Assembly (NCBI GenBank): GCA_030612585.1
Contig: JAUWNP010000007.1
Span: 1 to 55,360, forward strand
Direction of reading: 5' to 3'
Source: Anaerolineae bacterium
Lineage (GTDB): Bacteria; Chloroflexota; Anaerolineae; B4-G1
DNA length: 55,360 nt
In this document: piece by piece, positions 8,571 through 16,237 of the stretch
How the letters are laid out: each line of letters opens with the position of its first letter
Numbering within the stretch: the first letter of the stretch is position 1
The notes under the pieces: model-generated
What the model was told of the DNA's origin: nothing
Database searches by the model: none
What the model saw: only the letters and a program-made list of their open reading frames with translations
Made by a program: the position numbers and the translations under genes

Positions 8571-10675
8571 CTTTCTTCCTGTGATTTGTGGACTGATCCA
8601 CCCCCGCCGGTCAACTCTGCCTCTGTGGCTAGGCGTGCATAAGTACGCGAAGCGCCCAGGGCCCTGTTCAACCCTTCCGCAGTGATGTGCATCAGGGTCT
8701 CTATGTCCGTGGCCCGCTGCATCTGGTCTGAGATCTCGCGGATGACACGCTCACGGGCAGCGCGTTGTTGTGCCCCTTCCAGCAGTCGAGCACGCTCCAG
8801 TGCCACCGCTGCCTGATCGCTCAGCATCTCGTATAGCCGCAGTGCACTTTCGGAGAAGGGGCCAGGCGCGGTGCGTAACACCACTACCTGGCCGATCACC
8901 CTCTCCCTGGTGTGCAGCGGGATGTTGGCCAGCGCCCTCGCATCCGTCGCATCAAAGACCTGCCGTGCGCTCTGGGGCAGGCGTTCGTCCAGATCCACGT
9001 CGGCCACCGTCCACAAAGTGCTCACCATCTCGAAGGGGAAGGGACTCTCTGCAATCGGAAGCCGCATGCCGGGCCGGAACTCAGGTTCCCGGTCACGCCG
9101 CCACACCCCCAGGTACAAGAGGGCTTCAGGTTCTCCAGCAGGTGAGAATTCAAACTCCACCACGACGCACCCATCGGCCCCCGTCTCGGCCACGGAATAC
9201 ATGATGGCTCCCGTTACCTCATCAGTCGTGGTCGCCCGGGTCAGGCGACGGCTGGCGCGATAGACGGGACTGGTTGCCTCCAGCAGCAGCGCTTCGTCGG
9301 AGAGATTGCGAGCGTTGTCAATCGCCACCGCGATCTGGTCGGCCATGATGCGCAGCGTGCGCACATCGTCCTCGTCGAAGGCGGCCTCCTCGGTGGACTG
9401 AGCGTCCAGCACTCCCAGGAGCCGCCCGCCAACTATCAGCGGCTGCGTCATCTCAGAACGAGTGTAGGGAAGGAGTGGGTTGGCGAAGTGGACCGCGTCC
9501 TCCCCCACGTCCCGGGCGATGCGGGGCTGGTGACGGGCTGCGGTCCAGCCAACCATCGAGTGGTCGCCTATCGCCAGCCGGTGTCCCTGGGCCTTCATCT
9601 GCTGCCCGACCTCACCGGTCGCCTCTTGCAACACTGCCCACTCACCTGTTTCATCTATCAGGAATACGCCAGCGTGGTAGAAGCCGAAGCGATCGCGAAT
9701 CAAATCCACCGTCTTGCGCAGCAACTGGTCCACGTCGAAGATAGACGTGATGGCCCGACCGACCTCGGCGCTGGCCTCCAATTGCATAGCCCGCCGCCGG
9801 AGAGCGTAATTGGCTTCCTGGAGCGCCTTGGTGCGCTCGACTACCCGTTCCTCCGATCTGGCCCGCTGGCCTCCCAGTTCCTGGGCCAGTTCGCGGCTCC
9901 GGACCAGGGCGTGGGCCAGGCGGGGAACCAGGTAGTTTTGAGAAACCACCAGCACAGTGCACAGCATAAGGAAAACAATGGTGCCACTCAACCACGAAAT
10001 CGGGTCAGCGGAGTAGGCCTGTGCCTCTTCGGGGATGACGAGACGACCGGTGGAAAAAGCCCAACCGAAGGCCACCAGGGTCAGGACGGCGATGATCACG
10101 GCGAAAACACCCTCCCGCTGTCCAAAGAAGAGGACGGCCAGAAGAGGAAGGGTCAATAGGAAGACCCGGCCATCCCCGCTCAGCCCGTCCTCGAACAGAC
10201 CGAGTATGCCCAGGCAGTAGATCAGGCCCAGGATGGTGCCAGCCTGGAGAGCGTAGGGGGTCCGCCGCCAAAATGTGATCAGGACGAGGATGGCATAGGC
10301 CCCCAGATAGAAAGGCAGCAACCACGTATACTGCATCGCAAAAGAGCCGGCCACAAGCGCTATGGCCCCGACGATGACCGCGGCACGAAGCATCCCTCGG
10401 ATTAGCCGCTGTCGCCAGGTCCGCATATCATCCGGCTGAGAAATATCTTTCTCAACCGCCGTTGTTTTTCCGTCTACGCTCTCCTCCCACTCATCCGACA
10501 CGGCTGTGTCCTGAGATGAGGGACCTGCGAGGGCTCCAGCGGGCGACAACAGTTCGGCCCCCGGTTCATGCGGCGCAGGGGATGGAAGCAATGATTCGGC
10601 CTCACCCTCCGGCACTGGCGCTGAGAAGTCAGAAAACAAGTCTTCCAGAGAAGACCTCAGACGGTCGTCACTCAT
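8567..10675 (-). CDS. Polytopic membrane sensor with GAF domains, no kinase domain
   Basis: A 702-residue protein with a disordered acidic/Pro-rich N-terminus (1-85), then about six hydrophobic segments (about 92-255) resembling a MASE-type or 7TM sensor module without close recognition. A coiled coil (about 258-300) leads into a GAF of the family shared across the operon (FGFYHAGVFLIDE...TRSEMTQPL, about 310-460) and a second GAF (about 470-640). The C-terminus begins another GAF-like repeat (RERVIREISDQMQRA) that stops early, just as in the neighbouring sensor. No output domain is visible. It lies 45 bp downstream of the parA-like gene and its end overlaps the next start by four bases. Likely a signal-input partner in a mixed receptor complex. 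Confidence 0.85.
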   Translation of the reverse strand: MSDDRLRSSLEDLFSDFSAPVPEGEAESLLPSPAPHEPGAELLSPAGALAGPSSQDTAVSDEWEESVDGKTTAVEKDISQPDDMRTWRQRLIRGMLRAAVIVGAIALVAGSFAMQYTWLLPFYLGAYAILVLITFWRRTPYALQAGTILGLIYCLGILGLFEDGLSGDGRVFLLTLPLLAVLFFGQREGVFAVIIAVLTLVAFGWAFSTGRLVIPEEAQAYSADPISWLSGTIVFLMLCTVLVVSQNYLVPRLAHALVRSRELAQELGGQRARSEERVVERTKALQEANYALRRRAMQLEASAEVGRAITSIFDVDQLLRKTVDLIRDRFGFYHAGVFLIDETGEWAVLQEATGEVGQQMKAQGHRLAIGDHSMVGWTAARHQPRIARDVGEDAVHFANPLLPYTRSEMTQPLIVGGRLLGVLDAQSTEEAAFDEDDVRTLRIMADQIAVAIDNARNLSDEALLLEATSPVYRASRRLTRATTTDEVTGAIMYSVAETGADGCVVVEFEFSPAGEPEALLYLGVWRRDREPEFRPGMRLPIAESPFPFEMVSTLWTVADVDLDERLPQSARQVFDATDARALANIPLHTRERVIGQVVVLRTAPGPFSESALRLYEMLSDQAAVALERARLLEGAQQRAARERVIREISDQMQRATDIETLMHITAEGLNRALGASRTYARLATEAELTGGGGSVHKSQEER

Positions 10676-10720
10676 AGTGTCTTACTCCCATCTTCTACGC
10701 CTCCGCGTCCCAGATGAGGT

Positions 10721-11521
10721 TCAAGGGGTAGATGGCGACGTGATAGGCTCCTTAGCAGGCGGCAGGTGGGCGATCAGTTCCTGTGCCAGAGCGCGGTACT
10801 GGCGGGCAGCCCGCGTGCGGGGCGCGTACATAGTGATCGGTAGCCCAAAGGCCGGGCTTTCCCGCAGCCGGGTGTCCACCTGGATGATGGTCTGGAACAG
10901 TGCCTTGGGGAAACGAGCCCGCATCTGCTCCAGGGTCAGCCGGTGGACTTTGTTACGCATGTCAAACATACTCACCAGCAGCCGATAGCTAAGCTGCGGG
11001 TTGGTCTTGCGCCGCACCAGCCTCACCAGTCCCAACAACTGGTGGAGCGAGCGCACGGCGTAATACTCACACTGGAAAGGGATAAGGAGCAGGTCAGCCG
11101 CTGTCAGGGCATTGAGCGTCAGTGTCCCGAAGGCCGGCGGGCAGTCCATCAGGATGACGTCATAGAGCTGTTGGCGCGCGCCGACCAGGTTCTGTTTCAG
11201 CCGGTACTCGTATCCCGGGCGCTTGTACAGCACCTTGTCCAAGACGGCGAGTTCACGGTTGGCCGGTGCCAGATCGAGCCTCTCCACGGCAGTTTCCCGG
11301 CTGATAGCCACCAGGGAACTTTGGCCCAGCAGCGCGTCGGCCACTGTGCGGCGCAACGTCTCTGGTTTGATATCCAACGACGCGGTCAGATGAGCCTGGG
11401 GGTCCAGGTCCACCAGCAACACCAACCGGCCCTGCTCTGCCAGGCTACCCCCCAGCGAAAGGCAGGTGGTGGTCTTGGCCACCCCTCCCTTGTTATTGGC
11501 TACTGCGATTACCATAGTCAT
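10721..11521 (-). CDS. ParA/Soj-family ATPase inside the sensor operon
   Basis: A 266-residue deviant-Walker ATPase. The A motif is KGGVAKTT, with signature lysine K11 and P-loop lysine K16; an Ala replaces the usual Gly before K16. VDLDPQAHLT is Walker A' and ILMDCPPAFG is Walker B. Such proteins dimerise on ATP, bind nucleoid DNA and move or position cargo such as plasmids, chromosome origins or chemoreceptor clusters. No parB gene or parS-like site is visible. It sits 17 bp after the upstream kinase gene and 45 bp before the first GAF sensor, so here it more likely positions the signalling complex than segregates DNA. That role is inference. The family call is secure. Confidence 0.9.
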   Translation of the reverse strand: MTMVIAVANNKGGVAKTTTCLSLGGSLAEQGRLVLLVDLDPQAHLTASLDIKPETLRRTVADALLGQSSLVAISRETAVERLDLAPANRELAVLDKVLYKRPGYEYRLKQNLVGARQQLYDVILMDCPPAFGTLTLNALTAADLLLIPFQCEYYAVRSLHQLLGLVRLVRRKTNPQLSYRLLVSMFDMRNKVHRLTLEQMRARFPKALFQTIIQVDTRLRESPAFGLPITMYAPRTRAARQYRALAQELIAHLPPAKEPITSPSTP

Positions 11522-11538
11522 CGAGACACTCCATCAAC

Positions 11539-14076
11539 TCAGGTCTCACCTGGTGTTTCCTGCTTCTCCGACCGGGGCCGCAGCGGCAGGCTGAATGTGA
11601 AGGTCGAGCCCTTCCCCACCTCGTTCTCCACCCAGATGGCCCCCCCATGCATTTCTACGAATTCTTTGCTCAACGCCAGCCCGATTCCAGCCGGACCATT
11701 CCCCCTCTGCTCGAAGCGTTCGAAGATGCGCTCCTGGTCTTGCGGTGCGATGCCCACTCCCGTGTCACTCACACTGACCAGCACCTCGTCGCCGTCGGGC
11801 CAGGCATGCACGGCGATATATCCCCGCTCGGTGGACCGGGCAGCGTTGGTCAGCAGACGTAGTAACATCTGGCGGATGCGTGCCGCGTCGGCCTGCACTC
11901 TCGGCAAGTCTGGGACAATCTCCTGGCGCAACTCGATCTCCTTGTCGCGTACCAGCGCACTGGCAGTGACCATCACGCTGTTGATGACCTCCGCCAGATC
12001 CAGTTCCTGGAGTTGCAGTTCCATCAGCCCGGCCTCGATCTGTGAAATGTCCAGCAGATCATTGATCAGGCCCAGGAGATGCTGACTATTGGCGTAGACA
12101 ATCTGGAGATCCTGTCGCTGCTGATCGCTTATGGGGCCATCCAGTCCCTTGAGTATCAGCCGGGAGAAGCCTATGATGTTCATCAGCGGCTCACGCAGTT
12201 CGTGGCTCATGTGGGCCAGGAAGCGAGACTTGAACTCATCCAGTTCACGCAGGCGACGGGCCGTCTCCTTCTCCTTTTCGTAGGCCCGGGCATTCTCCAG
12301 CGCGATAGTGGTCTGGTTGGCAACGTTCTGCAAAACGGAGACGCTGTCCGCGTCAAAGTCCTCCTCCTCAGTGCTCAGGACGTCTAGCACGCCAATGATC
12401 TGATCACCCAGTCTGAGCGGCAACGATGCCTCCGCGCGGATGTCGGGAGAGGGAAACACCTCTCGTGCGCGCTCTGCACCCCACCCGATGATATAAGGCT
12501 CTCCCGTCAGCGAGGCCTGCCCAACCGCGCTCCCGTCACCAACCTGCACAGGCTGTGCCTTGACGGCCGCCACCCCATCCCTGCCGCCCGCCGCTGCGCT
12601 TAGTATAGCCCTTTTCCCACTTTCGTCCAATAGGTAAATACCAACGTAGGGGTAGACAAAACGGTCGTGCACCAACCGCACCACATCTCGCAATAACTGA
12701 TCCGGTTCCAAGATTGCGGTGGCTGCCTGGCTGACCTCAACGGTGGCGGCAAGTTGGATGGCCCTCCGCTGGATCTGGTAGTTGGCTTTTTGCAGAAGGG
12801 CCGTGCGTTGGGCGACCTTCTCCTCTAGATCGTCGTACAGGGTCTTCAGTTCCGCCGCCATGCGGTTGAACACGTAAGCCAGGATGCCAATCTCATCACG
12901 CGACGTGACGGGTACGCGCTGCTCCAGGTCCCCCTCAGCGATGCGGAGCGCCGACTCAGTTAATTGCACGACCGGGCGCGTGATTTGCCGCGTCACAACC
13001 GCAGCGATGACAGCGGTGGCGAGCGCCACCATCAACGTAGCCCCGATAACGGCAGCGGCGACATTGTCGGTCGTGGCGAAGGCCTCCCCTTGAGCCTGCT
13101 CCGCCACCAGCGCCAGCCCTAGTCCAGGCATCCAGCGATAGACCCCGATAATCGGGACGCCGATGTAGTTGTCGTGGAGCCCATCCCCATCCTCGCCAGC
13201 CAGAGCGGCTTCGATGGCCGGACTGGCCACCACCTGCCCCTGGGGTAACGCCATCCCATTGGCATCCACTAGATATATCTCCCCCGTCTCCCCCAGTTCA
13301 ATCACCGCCTGCAGGGTCTGGGCCAGATTGCTCAGATTGAGCCAGCCAGTCAGCAACCCGAGTATCTCGCCGTCCTGACCAATGATGCGCTGGGCGACCA
13401 CCAGCCCCACGTCGGCGGTTGGGTCGAGTGTGATGAACTGAAGACTGGAGGCTTGTTCAGGTTCAAGCGTGAGTGTCGGTTCTGTCAGAGAGCCCCCAGC
13501 CTGCGAGCCTCGCCGTGAGCGCTCAGCCGAACGGTCAGTGGAAACCAACATCCGGCCTTTGTTATCAAGCACGTCCAGGCGGCGAAAGGAAGGGTCTTGT
13601 TCCAGCACGGCGCGTAACTGGGTACGCAGCGTGTCACGAGCGGTGCTGGTGTTATGCCCTGAGCCTTGTCGAAGGGCTGTCGAAGAAGCCTGCCCTGAGC
13701 CTGTCGAAGGAGCTTGCCCTGCCTGCCCCGAGCGTAGTCGAGGGGAGCCTGTCGAAGGGCCAGCCGCATTGGCAGTCAGGACGCTTACGTTTTCTCGAGT
13801 GGCAGGCAGGTTCGCCAGAAGGGCCAGATTGGCAACACGGCCTGCGACCCACTGGCGGACCTGCGTTTTCATCATTGCGGCGACGGAGGACAGTTTGGCA
13901 ATGACTTCACGTTGGATGTCGTGCCGCTCACGCGTGATGGCATACCAACTGACGGCGCTCAGTGGCAAAATCGCCAGGACTAAGAAAGCGGTCAACAGGG
14001 TTCTACCCAACCCCCCGCGCATCCCGATGGTCGGGAGCCGAACCTGTTCTGTCGAGCCTGACGACGACATGGTCAT
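11539..14076 (-). CDS. Sensor histidine kinase: Cache-HAMP-GAF-HisKA-HATPase
   Basis: An 845-residue membrane kinase. TM (about 25-45), extracytoplasmic Cache-like domain (about 50-340), TM (about 345-365), HAMP (about 366-420), coiled coil, one GAF (about 440-600), HisKA with MSHELREPLMNIIGF (the usual Thr after HELR is Glu; the His is kept) and HATPase with LLTNAAR, SDTGVGIAP and GIGLALSKEF. There is no receiver domain, so it presumably phosphorylates the two receivers encoded just upstream. The Cache domain carries an extra low-complexity stretch of about 35 residues (around 105-140) made from a palindromic repeat inserted in frame. The stop lies 17 bp before the parA-like gene, and the start is 22 bp after the second receiver gene. 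Confidence 0.92.
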   Translation of the reverse strand: MTMSSSGSTEQVRLPTIGMRGGLGRTLLTAFLVLAILPLSAVSWYAITRERHDIQREVIAKLSSVAAMMKTQVRQWVAGRVANLALLANLPATRENVSVLTANAAGPSTGSPRLRSGQAGQAPSTGSGQASSTALRQGSGHNTSTARDTLRTQLRAVLEQDPSFRRLDVLDNKGRMLVSTDRSAERSRRGSQAGGSLTEPTLTLEPEQASSLQFITLDPTADVGLVVAQRIIGQDGEILGLLTGWLNLSNLAQTLQAVIELGETGEIYLVDANGMALPQGQVVASPAIEAALAGEDGDGLHDNYIGVPIIGVYRWMPGLGLALVAEQAQGEAFATTDNVAAAVIGATLMVALATAVIAAVVTRQITRPVVQLTESALRIAEGDLEQRVPVTSRDEIGILAYVFNRMAAELKTLYDDLEEKVAQRTALLQKANYQIQRRAIQLAATVEVSQAATAILEPDQLLRDVVRLVHDRFVYPYVGIYLLDESGKRAILSAAAGGRDGVAAVKAQPVQVGDGSAVGQASLTGEPYIIGWGAERAREVFPSPDIRAEASLPLRLGDQIIGVLDVLSTEEEDFDADSVSVLQNVANQTTIALENARAYEKEKETARRLRELDEFKSRFLAHMSHELREPLMNIIGFSRLILKGLDGPISDQQRQDLQIVYANSQHLLGLINDLLDISQIEAGLMELQLQELDLAEVINSVMVTASALVRDKEIELRQEIVPDLPRVQADAARIRQMLLRLLTNAARSTERGYIAVHAWPDGDEVLVSVSDTGVGIAPQDQERIFERFEQRGNGPAGIGLALSKEFVEMHGGAIWVENEVGKGSTFTFSLPLRPRSEKQETPGET
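13657..13760. repeat. Cluster of CCCTGAGCxTGTCGAAGGG palindromic repeats inserted in a kinase gene
   Basis: Four adjacent versions of one palindromic word are visible: 13657-13676, 13693-13711, a variant CCCCGAGCGTAGTCGAGGGG at 13726-13745, and a partial copy ending near 13760. They are read through in frame and encode the Ser/Gly/Gln-rich insert of the kinase Cache domain. Copies of the same or a related word occur at 19370 and 30963, also inside genes. This is a dispersed REP-like element. Confidence 0.85.
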
Positions 14077-14098
14077 TCATCCACTCCCACTACCCGGA

Positions 14099-14509
14099 TC
14101 ACTCCGGTTCCCAGACTGCCGCTCCCTGCAAAATGCGGCGGATCTGACCAGGGAACCGGTCCGGGTCGAGTGGCTTGCCGATGAAGCCATCGAAACCGGC
14201 GCTGTGGGCGCGCTCCATGTTTTCAGTGGAGACATCAGCGGTCATAGCGACGATGAGGGTGTCCTTAAAACGCGGGTGGGCGCGCAGTCTATCCAGCGCC
14301 TGGTAGCCGTCCTCCTCCGGCAGAAAGATGTCCATCAGAATCAAGTCAATGTACGGTAGTGTCTCCGCGAACTCCAACACCTGCCAGCCCGAGGCTTTCC
14401 ATTCGCACTTCTTCACGCCCAGGTAGGCCAGCAAACGTGTGACAAGCACGAAACTCTGGAAATCATCTTCGACTACAAGGATTGTGGCGTCTCGCGGTTG
14501 CACACCCAT
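14099..14509 (-). CDS. Single-domain response regulator (CheY-like receiver)
   Basis: A 136-residue receiver with the acidic pocket in VVEDD (residues 12-16), phospho-acceptor Asp in LILMDIFLPEEDGY, switch Thr in VAMTADVS and the conserved Lys in GFIGKPLD. No DNA-binding or enzymatic output domain is present, so it acts by phosphotransfer or protein contact. It lies 13 bp after the first receiver gene and 22 bp before the kinase gene. Single-domain receivers beside hybrid kinases commonly act as relay intermediates; the exact partner is inferred from position. Confidence 0.9.
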   Translation of the reverse strand: MGVQPRDATILVVEDDFQSFVLVTRLLAYLGVKKCEWKASGWQVLEFAETLPYIDLILMDIFLPEEDGYQALDRLRAHPRFKDTLIVAMTADVSTENMERAHSAGFDGFIGKPLDPDRFPGQIRRILQGAAVWEPE

Positions 14510-14522
14510 AGCATAGTAGCCC

Positions 14523-14903
14523 CTATGTGGGGTTTCTCCGCAGCGTAGCCATGACCTGCTCCGGCAGACGGTCTACGTCAATAGGCTTCTGGATGTACCC
14601 ATCGCAACCTGCCGCCAGCGTGCGTTCCCGGTCCCCCTTCATCACGTTGGCCGTGATGGCCAGGATGGGCACCTGTTGCAGGCCGGGCATGTCACGAAAG
14701 CGTCTGGCCAGGTCATATCCATCTATCTCTGGGAGGTTGATGTCCAGCAGGATCAGATCGGGCCGTGTCCGAGCGGCCACTTCCAATCCAGAGGAACCAT
14801 CAGCCGCTTCCAGGACGGAACAACCCTCCGCCTCCAGCACGCGCCTGACCAGTAGCCGATTCTCGGCGTTGTCTTCGATATATAGAACACGCACGTTGGT
14901 CAT
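14523..14903 (-). CDS. Single-domain response regulator, first gene of the signalling operon
   Basis: A 126-residue receiver: acidic pocket in LYIEDNAEN, phospho-Asp in LILLDINLPEIDGY, Thr in LAITANVM and Lys in GYIQKPID. I place the start at 14903 because a strong purine-rich Shine-Dalgarno (GGGAGAAGGA) precedes this ATG and the receiver fold begins here. The frame stays open upstream to 15026, but that extension is only the translated tandem repeat (repeated CKYA words) and is probably leader. With no output domain, it is likely a phosphorelay carrier for the kinases of the operon. Confidence 0.9.
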   Translation of the reverse strand: MTNVRVLYIEDNAENRLLVRRVLEAEGCSVLEAADGSSGLEVAARTRPDLILLDINLPEIDGYDLARRFRDMPGLQQVPILAITANVMKGDRERTLAAGCDGYIQKPIDVDRLPEQVMATLRRNPT

Positions 14904-14971
14904 CAATTCCTTCTCTCCCTGTTCTCCCTGTGCCTGACGCTGCGCCAGTAACAGGCCAACACTTGCATACT

Positions 14972-15026
14972 TTGCGTACTTGCACACTTGCAACTTGCGT
15001 ACTTGCACACTTGCGTACTTGCACAC
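14972..15026. repeat. Word-like tandem repeat in the operon leader
   Basis: TTGCGTACTTGCACAC occurs exactly three times (14972-14987, 14995-15010, 15011-15026), with degenerate pieces down to 14961. It lies between the extended -10 element and the first receiver gene, so it should form part of the transcribed leader. It is not a CRISPR: there are no unique spacers of constant length. Confidence 0.85.
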
Positions 15027-15029
15027 TTT

Positions 15030-15038
15030 ATTATATCA
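15030..15038 (-). promoter_or_regulatory. Extended -10 promoter for the signalling operon
   Basis: Read on the minus strand this is TGATATAAT, a perfect TATAAT with an extended TGn element. No good -35 hexamer is visible at 16-18 bp, which fits an extended -10 promoter. A transcript starting near 15023 would have a leader of about 120 nt containing the tandem repeat. Position and orientation match the first receiver gene. Confidence 0.5.
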
Positions 15039-15151
15039 GTTTCCAAATGACTATACCAGGTCCGGTGCGTTACAGATTGGTTACAGTTGCCCATTCCTGC
15101 TGCACCGTTTTCCGAACACGCGGGCGGGATTTTCCCTTGAGTGAGAAAGTG

Positions 15152-15160
15152 TGCTAGAAT
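15152..15160 (+). promoter_or_regulatory. Possible extended -10 element before the GIY-YIG gene
   Basis: TGCTAGAAT resembles an extended -10 and sits 16 bases before the ATG at 15177. A transcript starting at the usual distance would be nearly leaderless, and no Shine-Dalgarno is visible. No -35 is convincing. Weak call. Confidence 0.3.
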
Positions 15161-15176
15161 ATAGTCACTGATTACT

Positions 15177-15494
15177 ATGGGGACACGGACCTGGCTTCTT
15201 TACTCTCTGCGCTGTGCCGACGGGACACTCTATACCGGCGTCACCACCGACCTGACACGGCGCGTGGCCGAACACAACGCTGGCCGGGGGGCGCGTTACA
15301 CGGCGGGCCGCCGCCCCGTGACGCTCCTTGCCGCCTGGTGCTTCCCCAGCCAGGGGGCAGCGCAACGAGCCGAGGCACGCTTTCGGCGGCTACCCAGGGC
15401 ACGAAAACTAGCGTTGGTCGCACAGAGGCAATCCTTCGATGGTGCGCCCCCGGAGAATTGCCCGAGAAGATCGCCTTTGACCACATCCGCGTAG
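15177..15494 (+). CDS. GIY-YIG domain protein (UPF0213/YhbQ-like)
   Basis: A 105-residue protein whose first 80 residues form a GIY-YIG nuclease fold: LLYSLRCADGTLYTGVT gives the two Tyr-containing strands, followed by DLTRRVAEHNAGRGARYT and RRPVTLL, the usual spacing of YhbQ/UPF0213 proteins. Families of this size are single-domain proteins with suspected DNA-repair or nuclease activity. The last 20 residues are not conserved-looking. There is no clear Shine-Dalgarno and the promoter may give a near-leaderless mRNA. It is divergent from the signalling operon. The family call is firm; the biological role is not known. Confidence 0.85.
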   Translation: MGTRTWLLYSLRCADGTLYTGVTTDLTRRVAEHNAGRGARYTAGRRPVTLLAAWCFPSQGAAQRAEARFRRLPRARKLALVAQRQSFDGAPPENCPRRSPLTTSA

Positions 15495-15568
15495 TGCTGG
15501 CCGACTGGACCCACTGGGTGGAGCGGAGCAGGGGCAATGAGGGTCATCTCTGGCGAGCAGGGAGGAAT

Positions 15569-16216
15569 ATGAAAGACACTTTTCGCATTTTCTGGGAAGC
15601 GCTGAAGAATTTCTGGGACGAGTTGTTCCCCCTGGCGCTGATGAACATAGTCACCGTGTTGCTGGCAATACCAGTGATCACGTTGCCGCCGGCGCTGGCC
15701 GGGTTGTGGAATGTCGCAAACCGGGTGGCGCAGGGAAAGGCCATTGGCTGGAGCGACTACTTCGAGGGCTTCCGACTGTACTTCTGGAAAGCGTGGGGGC
15801 TGGCGCTGCTCAACATTCTGATGCTTCTCATCGTCATCACCAACCTCCAGTTCTATGCACCGGGCAACGCCCCCCTCGAGATCCACCCCACGCTGAGCCT
15901 CTGGATGCGCGCGCTCTGGACGGCGGTGACGCTCCTGTGGCTGACCTTACAGATGTACCCTCTGGCGCTGCTGCTGGAGCAGGAGGACCAGCGACTACGG
16001 GTGACCTTGCGCAACACAGCCGTGATCTTCATCGCCAACCCTGGCTTCACCCTCGTGCTGGCGGCGTTGCTGCTGATAGTGGCCATCATCAGCACACTGC
16101 TAACACCATTGTGGTTCCTCCTCACACCCGCGCTCTTTGCCGTCGTGTGCAACAAGGCCGTGCAGCATCTTCTAAAGCCATATCGGGAGCAGCCACTTGA
16201 CACAACCCGCCAGTGA
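15569..16216 (+). CDS. DUF624/YesL-like polytopic membrane protein
   Basis: A 215-residue integral membrane protein with about five or six hydrophobic helices (about 18-45, 72-95, 110-135, 150-190). The N-terminal part LMNIVTVLLAIPVITLPPAL and a WSDYFEGFRLYFWKAW segment match the YesL/DUF624 pattern, a family often found beside carbohydrate ABC transporters and glycosidases. The start at 15569 is preceded by GGAGG with short spacing. The frame is open further upstream but that part overlaps the GIY-YIG gene and looks non-coding. Function is unknown in the family; proximity to the glycosyltransferase and the LacI locus suggests a sugar-related role. Confidence 0.75.
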   Translation: MKDTFRIFWEALKNFWDELFPLALMNIVTVLLAIPVITLPPALAGLWNVANRVAQGKAIGWSDYFEGFRLYFWKAWGLALLNILMLLIVITNLQFYAPGNAPLEIHPTLSLWMRALWTAVTLLWLTLQMYPLALLLEQEDQRLRVTLRNTAVIFIANPGFTLVLAALLLIVAIISTLLTPLWFLLTPALFAVVCNKAVQHLLKPYREQPLDTTRQ

Positions 16217-16237
16217 TGCTACTATCCGCGCGGTGAG

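Noticed and set aside
10721..11521. Plasmid or chromosome partition locus
   Set aside because: No parB, no parS-like palindromes and no replication gene nearby; the context is signalling.
14972..15026. CRISPR-like direct repeats
   Set aside because: Units are adjacent or separated by a few bases, with no constant unique spacers and no cas genes nearby.
14904..15026. N-terminal extension of the first receiver
   Set aside because: It is translated tandem repeat; the ATG at 14903 has a strong ribosome site and the receiver fold starts there.
15338..15568. N-terminal extension of the YesL-like protein
   Set aside because: It overlaps the GIY-YIG gene in another frame and lacks family similarity; GGAGG precedes the internal ATG.
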